From assembly GCA_947173865.1 (NCBI GenBank), contig CAMWGS010000037.1, positions 1 through 12,147 of the forward strand: a stretch of DNA of 12,147 bases, in the 5' to 3' direction. Shown here piece after piece: positions 1 to 5,598 of this stretch. The position numbers and the translations under genes are program-made. This stretch comes from an uncultured Ruminococcus sp. Its GTDB lineage: Bacteria > Bacillota > Clostridia > Oscillospirales > Ruminococcaceae. How positions within the stretch are numbered: the stretch's first letter is position 1; each line of letters begins with the position of its first letter. The notes beneath the pieces are model-generated. The model saw nothing but the letters and a program-made list of their open reading frames with translations. It did no database searches and was not told the DNA's origin.

Positions 1-31
1 ACTTTATCCCTGACCCTTTTCCTGTAATAAT

Positions 32-60
32 AGTATAGCACTTAATTCATAAAATGTCAA
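32..60 (-). promoter_or_regulatory. Strong sigma-A promoter firing leftward out of the window
   Basis: Read on the minus strand, a perfect -35 box TTGACA (55-60) is followed by a 17-nt spacer and the -10 box TATACT (32-37), with TG one base upstream of the -10 (extended -10). An A/T tract lies just upstream of the -35 (about 66-78) and could act as an UP element. Transcription would begin near position 25 and leave the window. No start codon follows inside the window, so the gene served is unknown; a stable RNA or a highly expressed protein gene are both possible. The promoter lies beyond the pilT terminator, so it belongs to a separate unit. Confidence 0.8.
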
Positions 61-211
61 CACTTTCTAAAAAAAAATCCTGCCTATCAGTCAATTTTTA
101 CATACACGCATTAAAAGAGCGATTTTTTTTGTATTTTTCGTCAATTTGCACAATTATCTGTGAATAAGTTAAAACAATCAAAATTATTTTATACTGCTTG
201 TAAATCCATAA
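61..211. other. AT-rich intergenic region without a gene
   Basis: This stretch between the leftward promoter and the pilT terminator is very AT-rich with several homopolymer runs of A or T. I see no credible coding frame with a ribosome binding site and no RNA gene. On the minus strand it contains two further TTGAC-type hexamers (89-94 and 139-144) without a convincing -10 partner. It most likely is the upstream region of the gene that lies beyond the left edge. Confidence 0.5.
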
Positions 212-242
212 TTAAAAAGGACGGACAAAAAGCTGTCCGTCC
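212..242 (-). terminator. Rho-independent terminator of the pilB-pilT operon
   Basis: A perfect 9-bp inverted repeat (GGACGGACA at 219-227 and TGTCCGTCC at 234-242) encloses a 6-nt loop. On the minus strand it is followed by TTTTT and further T-rich sequence (218 down to 212). It starts 7 nt after the pilT stop codon, as expected for the end of the pilB-pilT transcript. Confidence 0.9.
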
Positions 243-249
243 TGAAATA

Positions 250-1341
250 TTACTGTTTCGGAGCTCCGCCGAGCTGAGATAGGAAACGATAAAATTCCTG
301 TTTGTCAAGACATTTTTCGAGAGCGTCAACTTCTCCGATAACACCGCCGTGAACAAGACGTGCAAGTTCCATGTCAAGCGACTGCATTCCCGACTGTTTA
401 CCTGTCTGAATAGCCGACTGAATAAGGTGAATTTTATTGTCACGAATCATTGCGGCAATAGCGTCGGTAACGTTGAGAATTTCCTGAACGGCGATACGTC
501 CCGTACCGTCTTTTTTCGGAATAAGGGTCTGAGAAATAACGGCTACAAGGTTGTTTGCAAGCTGTGTACGAATCTGATTCTGCTGATGTTCGGGGTAAAC
601 GTCGATAATACGGTTGATAGTATCGGACGCACTTGTTGTATGAAGTGTACTCATAACAAGGTGACCTGTTTCGGCTGCGGTTACGGCTGCCTGAATCGTT
701 TCAAAGTCACGCATTTCTCCTACGAGGATAACATCGGGGTCTTCACGGAGAGCGGCACGTAGAGCAAGGGCAAAACTCGGAACATCGTCACCTATTTCTC
801 TCTGATTTATCATACATCTCTTGTGTTCGTGAACGTACTCGATAGGGTCTTCAACCGTAATAATGTGGGCACTTCTGTTAAGGTTTACAAAGTCCATCAT
901 TCCTGCGAGAGTTGTTGACTTACCCGAACCCGTAGGACCTGTTACAAGTATAAGACCACGGGGACGCATTGCGAAATCCGCAAGAATCGGGGGCAGTGAC
1001 AAATCTTCGAGTGTAGGAATGTCATTTCTGAGCAGACGGATTGCAATTGCAGGCTTGCCCTTCTGGAAGTAAACGTTTACACGGTGACGGTAACCGCTTC
1101 TTGTCTGGAAAGAAAAGTCTGTATCATGGTGATTGTTTACACTGGTCTGCTGTGTTTCGTTAGTCATCTGATGAACGACATCGAGTATTTCTTCTTCGTC
1201 CATTTCAGGATACTGTGAACGCATGGTTCTGAGAGAACCGTTAAGACGTACAACCGGAGCAATTCCGTATGTAAAATGAAGGTCTGAACAGCCTAAAAGA
1301 CGTACCTCGTCAAGTATTCTGTTGATTTCAATTATTCCCAT
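250..1341 (-). CDS. pilT: PilT, type IV pilus retraction ATPase
   Basis: This 363-residue protein is a hexameric cytoplasmic ATPase of the PilT/VirB11 secretion superfamily that drives pilus depolymerisation and so twitching or pilus pulling. Visible motifs are the Walker A GPTGSGKSTT (135-144), an Asp box ITVEDPIE (161-168), Walker B ILVGEMRD (205-212) and His box TGHLVMSTLHT (225-235). The C-terminal region carries a match to the PilT-specific AIRNLIRE segment (AAMIRDNK, 296-303) and GMQSLDMELARL (318-329), which separates it from PilB. The length is typical for PilT and there is no N-terminal MshEN domain. The start is supported by a GGAGG at 1350-1354, 8 nt upstream. It follows pilB by 29 nt and is probably co-transcribed with it, ending at the hairpin at 212-242. 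Its presence argues for a true retractile T4P rather than a simple competence pseudopilus, which usually lacks PilT. Confidence 0.95.
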   Translation of the reverse strand: MGIIEINRILDEVRLLGCSDLHFTYGIAPVVRLNGSLRTMRSQYPEMDEEEILDVVHQMTNETQQTSVNNHHDTDFSFQTRSGYRHRVNVYFQKGKPAIAIRLLRNDIPTLEDLSLPPILADFAMRPRGLILVTGPTGSGKSTTLAGMMDFVNLNRSAHIITVEDPIEYVHEHKRCMINQREIGDDVPSFALALRAALREDPDVILVGEMRDFETIQAAVTAAETGHLVMSTLHTTSASDTINRIIDVYPEHQQNQIRTQLANNLVAVISQTLIPKKDGTGRIAVQEILNVTDAIAAMIRDNKIHLIQSAIQTGKQSGMQSLDMELARLVHGGVIGEVDALEKCLDKQEFYRFLSQLGGAPKQ

Positions 1342-1370
1342 TATTATAACCTCCCTGATTATATTTTTAA

Positions 1371-3050
1371 TTATACTGAGAATGTTGTTCTTACAAGTTC
1401 ATCGATAGAAGTCTGACCTGCGACAACGAGTTCTGCGGCGTTGTCACGAAGGAGCTTTGTACCGTTGTTTCTTGCTGCTTCTTCAATTTCTTCCTTGCCT
1501 CCGCCTGCCGCAATAATCTGTGAAACTTTGGCAGTACAGTGAATAATTTCATGAATAGCGGTTCTTCCTCTGTAGCCCGTATTGTTGCACTCGGGACAAC
1601 CACAGGGGTCATAAATCTGAATTGACTGGTCAATTCCCATGAGTTCATTTTCTTCTTCCGTTGAAATTCTCGGAGTCTTGCAGGCAGGACAAAGAACTTT
1701 TATAAGTCGCTGTGCGATAACACCGATAAGGGAAGTGGCAACCATGTAAGCGGCAACGCCCATGTCGATAAGACGGACAACAGTTGAAGCAGCGTCATTT
1801 GTATGAAGTGTGGAAAGTACAAGGTGTCCCGTAATAGCGGCACGGATACCAATATCTGCTGTTTCCGTATCACGCATCTCACCTATCATAACAATATCAG
1901 GGTCCTGACGGAGAATTGAACGGAGTGCGGCAGCAAAGGTCATACCTGCCTTTGTGTTAACCTGACACTGATTGATTCCGTCAATAGCTTTTTCGACAGG
2001 GTCTTCAACCGTTATAACGTTTACGTTAGGCTTTGCAAGTTCACCGAGTGCGGCATAAAGAGTAGTTGTCTTACCTGAACCGGTAGGACCTGTTACAAGG
2101 ATAACGCCATGAGGCACACGGAGCATTGATTCAAAAAGCTGATAGTTGTAGTCTGACATACCGAGGTCGGTAATTTTACGGAGTGCAATCTGACCTGTCG
2201 AAAGAATACGGATAACTATCTTTTCACCGTTTACCATCGGGAGCGAGGACACACGGACATCAAGCGTTGTACCGTCTACAACCTGAGTGAAACGTCCGTC
2301 CTGCGGAACTCTCTTTTCAGCGATATTCATACCGCTGATAAGTTTAAGACGTGTGGTTAAGGCACTGTGAACAGCACTTGATACATTCATAAGCTCAACA
2401 AGGTCGCCGTTTACACGGATACGTATTCTTGTATATGTTTTAAACGGCTCAATATGAATATCGGTTGCATCAGCTCTGTAAGCATTTTCAATAATCGTTG
2501 TAGCAAGTTTAACAATAGGAGCACTTTCAACTCTGTCCTTGGACTCCTCGTCCTCCATAGTTCCGTTGTCTCCGCCGTTCATAGCCACAAGACTGTCAAC
2601 AACGCTGTCAACGTTCTGCATTGAATAATTTTTACCTATAGCCTTATTTATAGCCGTTTTAGTTGCCAGTACAGGAATACAGTCCATACCCGTAGTAACC
2701 TTTATTTCTTCAAAAACAATAAAGTTTACAGGGTCATTTGTAGCTACAGTAAGTCTTTTTCCGGTGATTGCAATAGCAATGACAGTATGCTTTCTTGCAA
2801 GTGCTTCGGGGACTTTATTTACTGCTTCAGAATTAATTTCAATGGCATCAAGGTCAACGTACTGTACTCTCATTTTTCCGGCAAGTGCCTTAGTGAAATT
2901 CACTTCAGACATAAAGCCGAGTTCGACCACAACGTCACCGAACATCTTTGAGCCGTTGGACTCTTTCTGAACCTCAAGAACTTTCATAAGCTGTTCCTGA
3001 CTAAGCAGTTCCTGTCTGACCAGATAATCGCCTATTCTCTCATTTCTCAT
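1371..3050 (-). CDS. pilB: PilB, type IV pilus extension ATPase (MshEN + GspE family)
   Basis: This 559-residue cytoplasmic hexameric ATPase powers pilin polymerisation with PilC. Residues 1 to about 140 form an MshEN-type (GspE N-terminal) domain starting RIGDYLV. The catalytic half shows KRVPQDGR (247-253), Walker A GPTGSGKTTT (321-330), Asp box VITVEDPVE (345-353), Walker B DIVMIGEMRD (385-394) and His box TGHLVLSTLHTND (407-419). A zinc-binding cysteine module is present: CPAC (454-457) and CGCPEC (483-488), followed by NTGYRGR. An in-frame ATG 57 nt upstream at 3107 would give 578 residues, but I chose 3050 because GGAGG (3057-3061) sits 6 nt before it and the protein then starts at the family-typical RIGDYL segment; the 19 extra residues resemble no family sequence. 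It is transcribed divergently from pilD with a candidate promoter at 3088-3116, and is followed by pilT. Confidence 0.95.
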   Translation of the reverse strand: MRNERIGDYLVRQELLSQEQLMKVLEVQKESNGSKMFGDVVVELGFMSEVNFTKALAGKMRVQYVDLDAIEINSEAVNKVPEALARKHTVIAIAITGKRLTVATNDPVNFIVFEEIKVTTGMDCIPVLATKTAINKAIGKNYSMQNVDSVVDSLVAMNGGDNGTMEDEESKDRVESAPIVKLATTIIENAYRADATDIHIEPFKTYTRIRIRVNGDLVELMNVSSAVHSALTTRLKLISGMNIAEKRVPQDGRFTQVVDGTTLDVRVSSLPMVNGEKIVIRILSTGQIALRKITDLGMSDYNYQLFESMLRVPHGVILVTGPTGSGKTTTLYAALGELAKPNVNVITVEDPVEKAIDGINQCQVNTKAGMTFAAALRSILRQDPDIVMIGEMRDTETADIGIRAAITGHLVLSTLHTNDAASTVVRLIDMGVAAYMVATSLIGVIAQRLIKVLCPACKTPRISTEEENELMGIDQSIQIYDPCGCPECNNTGYRGRTAIHEIIHCTAKVSQIIAAGGGKEEIEEAARNNGTKLLRDNAAELVVAGQTSIDELVRTTFSV

Positions 3051-3087
3051 AAAAAACCTCCGCTCTTTATTTCTAAAGCAAGTTTTC

Positions 3088-3116
3088 ATAATACAAAAAT
3101 ATGACATTTATGAAAA
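3088..3116 (-). promoter_or_regulatory. Candidate sigma-A promoter for pilB-pilT
   Basis: On the minus strand, TTTTCA (3111-3116, 4 of 6 matches to the -35 consensus) and TATTAT (3088-3093, 5 of 6 to the -10 consensus) are separated by 17 nt. Transcription would start near 3081 and give a leader of roughly 30 nt containing the GGAGG. The -35 is weak, so the assignment is tentative, but a promoter is needed here because the upstream neighbour pilD is on the opposite strand. Confidence 0.5.
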
Positions 3117-3134
3117 CAAACTTTTAAATTTTAC

Positions 3135-3162
3135 TTGAATTTTCCTGAATTTATGTTATAAT
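3135..3162 (+). promoter_or_regulatory. Sigma-A promoter of pilD (extended -10)
   Basis: TTGAAT (3135-3140) lies 16 nt upstream of a perfect TATAAT (3157-3162), and TG at 3154-3155 makes an extended -10. Transcription should start near 3169, giving a leader of about 33 nt with the ribosome binding site AAGGAGGG (3187-3194), 7 nt before the pilD ATG. Confidence 0.75.
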
Positions 3163-3201
3163 AAAGTATGTCAGTATTTTAATGTAAAGGAGGGTAAAAC
3201 A

Positions 3202-4041
3202 ATGGGTGAATTCAAAGATATGCTTCACGACGAATTCGTGTCACCGCTGTTTGTAATATCGTTTTACACCGTAATATTTTTAGTAGGTATAAGCGTGGGA
3301 AGCTTTCTGAATGTTGTCATTCTAAGACTGCCACGTGATGAATCTCTTATAAAGAGGTCATCGCACTGCATGACGTGCGGTACAAAAATCAGGGCAAGAG
3401 ACCTTATACCCGTTTTCAGCTGGCTTGCACTGAAAGGCAGATGTCACAGCTGCGGAGAAAAAATTTCTCCCAGATATCCGATTGTCGAAAGTCTGAACGG
3501 TATTCTTTTTGTACTTACATTTTACATTCATGACATCAATGCTGAATCCATAATAACCTGTGTTCTCATGTCACTGCTCGTTGTAGTCGGATTCATGGAC
3601 TGGGACACAATGGAAATTGACGAAAGAATTTTAGGCTTAATCGCATTGCTTGTAATCCCGTCACTTATTTTCACAAATCAGGCTTCTGTTGAACAGAGAA
3701 TTATAGGCTCACTTGTTATAAGCGTACCGTTTTTCATTATCGGTGAAATAAGCCGCAGTTTCATAAGAAAGAAATATGAAGAAGATTTCCGTGCCATTGA
3801 GCTTGGAGACACACTTCTTATGATTGCCGCTGGTGCTTACCTCGGAACAAAGGCTGTTATCGTTTCAGCATTACTTGGAATAGTAATCGCCGCCGTTGCA
3901 GGACTTGTAAACAAATTTGTTTCGGGAGAATCAAAGTTTGCATTTGGTCCTTTTCTGTCAATCGGCATAGCAATAGGAGCATTATGGGGAAATGACATAG
4001 CAGAATGGTACATCGGCTTACTGACTGCTCCGGTTCAGTAA
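3202..4041 (+). CDS. pilD: PilD, prepilin peptidase and N-methyltransferase (A24 family)
   Basis: This 279-residue polytopic membrane aspartic protease cleaves prepilin leaders after the conserved Gly and methylates the new N-terminus. It should process the three prepilin-like proteins encoded alongside. The N-terminal segment holds GSFLNVVILRLP (33-44) and the zinc-binding pair of CxxC motifs C56/C59 and C81/C84, flanking DLIPVFSW (67-74). This indicates a full bifunctional enzyme rather than a short peptidase-only form. The two catalytic aspartates are likely D133 (in FMDWD) and D203 (in ELGDTLL). The second site departs mildly from the usual GD-x-K-L, with Leu where Lys is common. Hydrophobic segments near 16-42, 97-130, 142-158, 168-186, 204-236 and 246-265 fit the family fold. 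It has its own promoter and stands alone on the plus strand between two oppositely oriented pil operons. Confidence 0.95.
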   Translation: MGEFKDMLHDEFVSPLFVISFYTVIFLVGISVGSFLNVVILRLPRDESLIKRSSHCMTCGTKIRARDLIPVFSWLALKGRCHSCGEKISPRYPIVESLNGILFVLTFYIHDINAESIITCVLMSLLVVVGFMDWDTMEIDERILGLIALLVIPSLIFTNQASVEQRIIGSLVISVPFFIIGEISRSFIRKKYEEDFRAIELGDTLLMIAAGAYLGTKAVIVSALLGIVIAAVAGLVNKFVSGESKFAFGPFLSIGIAIGALWGNDIAEWYIGLLTAPVQ

Positions 4042-4060
4042 AAATGCCACAAAAATAATT

Positions 4061-4091
4061 ACAGGCAGCAGCATTATAAACTGCTGCCTGT
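4061..4091. terminator. Bidirectional terminator between pilD and the main pil operon
   Basis: An 11-bp perfect inverted repeat (ACAGGCAGCAG at 4061-4071 and CTGCTGCCTGT at 4081-4091) encloses a 9-nt loop. On the plus strand it is followed by a T run (4091-4097), a classical terminator for pilD. On the minus strand the sequence after the hairpin is AATTATTTTTGTG, also T-rich, so it can terminate the converging pilin operon, whose last stop codon lies 15 nt away. Confidence 0.88.
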
Positions 4092-4105
4092 TTTTTTGTG
4101 TTCAA

Positions 4106-5164
4106 TTACTCTGGAAGAGTATAAATAATATAAATGTTGTTTCCACCTATGTCGTTAGGTATATCATATGATGAGAAATAATCGGGTGACGAAGCAAGTC
4201 TTACATAATCCCACTTTGTATCTCCGTCATCATCAACAGGGTCTGTCGGTGAATATCCGTTTCCGTTTCGTCTTACGGGACAGTAGTCAAGATTTGCACG
4301 GTAATCTCCGCCGAACGCCGAATTAATGTTAAGGAGTGCGAGTGAAGCATTTGCGGAAGAATAAGGTGAACCGAATACGTGTTCTCCGTCAATCACATGA
4401 TGATACTGGTCAGCACCGTCACTGTTTTTGTATGTTACAAAAGTCATTGAAAACATACTCGGAGAAAATCCATAAGAACCAACAGGAACTATACGTCCGA
4501 AATACTGGTCGTTTCTTATCTTTGCGGGAAGTGCGTAACTCACATCACCGTCATGAATAGCTTTCATTTCATTATATCCGATTGTTGCAAAAATAGAATA
4601 ACTGCTATAATAAGCTTCATTTATGACAGGTGCATCAATTGTTACAGCCGACACACTGGCAGAATGTCTCTTTGTGTCGTCCCATAAAGAAGTAGACGGA
4701 TTCCAGTCATTATAATCATAACCTGCCGTGAAATTAAATTCACTTTCTGTTATTCTTCCCTGATTGTCGTTATCTATCTTCATTACATAAACTTTACCGC
4801 TTATGGGGTCATTTGAACTGTCAACCCTGTTTGTGAAACAGGAATCGACGAATTCTTCAACTGCCTCCTGCTGACGTGCGGATTCAGACATTGAAGGGTC
4901 AATCAGATGACATCCGCTCACATCATAGTATTTAAGGTCGCCGTTATGGACATATACAGCATTTGCATAACGCAGAGTTCCTTCAAGATAACGCTTTATA
5001 TTGTCAACAGTAGCGGAATTTGCTTCCTGAACAGACGCACCTTTCATCATTCTGTTTACAGGTGAAAGAAACTGCATAGCACCCAGCATAATCAGTCCGA
5101 ACACAGCCATAACCACAATCAGCTCAACAAGTGTAAAGCCTTTGAGATTTCTTTTGCTTTTCAT
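4106..5164 (-). CDS. PilW-like minor prepilin with EF-hand-like loops
   Basis: This 352-residue protein has a textbook type III signal: a 9-residue basic leader, then G9/F10 TLVELIVVMAVFGLIMLG, giving a mature protein with Glu at +5 (E14) and a hydrophobic N-terminal helix. After a helical stalk (to about 65) comes a large globular region rich in Tyr, Ser, Asp and Asn, typical of a surface domain. Cysteines C85, C109 and C295 could form one disulphide. Residues 131-142 match a 12-position EF-hand-like loop (D131, D133, Q135, G136, I138, E142), and 311-319 form an Asp-rich DDDGD loop. Size and position after a PilV-like gene suggest a PilW-type minor pilin, probably tip-located; the exact family is not certain. 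GGAGG at 5172-5176 sits 7 nt before the start and overlaps the stop codon of the preceding gene. It is the last gene of the main operon. Confidence 0.85.
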   Translation of the reverse strand: MKSKRNLKGFTLVELIVVMAVFGLIMLGAMQFLSPVNRMMKGASVQEANSATVDNIKRYLEGTLRYANAVYVHNGDLKYYDVSGCHLIDPSMSESARQQEAVEEFVDSCFTNRVDSSNDPISGKVYVMKIDNDNQGRITESEFNFTAGYDYNDWNPSTSLWDDTKRHSASVSAVTIDAPVINEAYYSSYSIFATIGYNEMKAIHDGDVSYALPAKIRNDQYFGRIVPVGSYGFSPSMFSMTFVTYKNSDGADQYHHVIDGEHVFGSPYSSANASLALLNINSAFGGDYRANLDYCPVRRNGNGYSPTDPVDDDGDTKWDYVRLASSPDYFSSYDIPNDIGGNNIYIIYTLPE

Positions 5165-5175
5165 GCTTTTACCTC

Positions 5176-5586
5176 CTATGGCTCAATGTAGACGAACTTA
5201 AAATGTCCATTTGTATTTCCGGCATAAATCGGAACATTTTCCGAATCAACAGTACCCGTATCAGTCAGCTCGTCGCTTGTGCTGTAGAGCTTTCCGCTTA
5301 TGTCAACGGTATTTCCGCCACCGCTGACAGTGATTTTAAAATCTTCATCAATCTGTTTGCCCATATTTGACGAAGTAGGTGTATCTCTGCTCTGAAGTTC
5401 GGCGGAAGGACCTTCAAGGGCAATTTTTTCATTTCTTGCCTTTGTGTCTTTACGGTAATTGTCAATTGTAACACCGACTGTTGTAAGGAGAAGTGCAAGA
5501 ACCGCCATAACCGCAATTGAAATAATAACTTCAACAAGAGTCATTCCACGCTTTTTACGGGATTTTTTTATTTTTTCATTTTTCAT
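5176..5586 (-). CDS. PilV/GspI-like minor prepilin
   Basis: This small 136-residue prepilin has a very basic 14-residue leader (MKNEKIKKSRKKRG) and a cleavage site G14/M15 followed by TLVEVIISIAVMAVLALLL, so the mature protein begins with Met and has Glu at +5 (E19). The soluble part is short (about 95 residues), polar and lacks cysteine. The TLVEVIISIAVMA start is typical of PilV/GspI-type minor pilins. It is unlikely to be the major pilin because it is sandwiched between larger minor-pilin-like genes with very tight spacing (12 nt after the giant pilin, 11 nt before the next), though that role cannot be excluded. GGAGG at 5593-5597 supports the start. Confidence 0.85.
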   Translation of the reverse strand: MKNEKIKKSRKKRGMTLVEVIISIAVMAVLALLLTTVGVTIDNYRKDTKARNEKIALEGPSAELQSRDTPTSSNMGKQIDEDFKITVSGGGNTVDISGKLYSTSDELTDTGTVDSENVPIYAGNTNGHFKFVYIEP

Positions 5587-5598
5587 ACCGCACCTCCG

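Noticed and set aside
349..762. 137-codon open frame on the plus strand opposite pilT
   Set aside because: It lies wholly antisense to the clearly conserved pilT, is rich in Cys and Asn without any recognisable motif, and has no good ribosome binding site.
3051..3107. Upstream extension of pilB giving 19 more residues
   Set aside because: The ATG at 3107 lacks a convincing ribosome binding site, while the ATG at 3050 has GGAGG at ideal spacing and begins at the family-typical sequence. The candidate -10 box also lies inside the extension.
3158..3188. Alternative minus-strand promoter (TTTACA, 19-nt spacer, TATTAT)
   Set aside because: The boxes match consensus fairly well, but the 19-nt spacing is poor, and the site overlaps the pilD -10 box and ribosome binding site. 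The site at 3088-3116 has the ideal 17-nt spacing, though the question is not settled.
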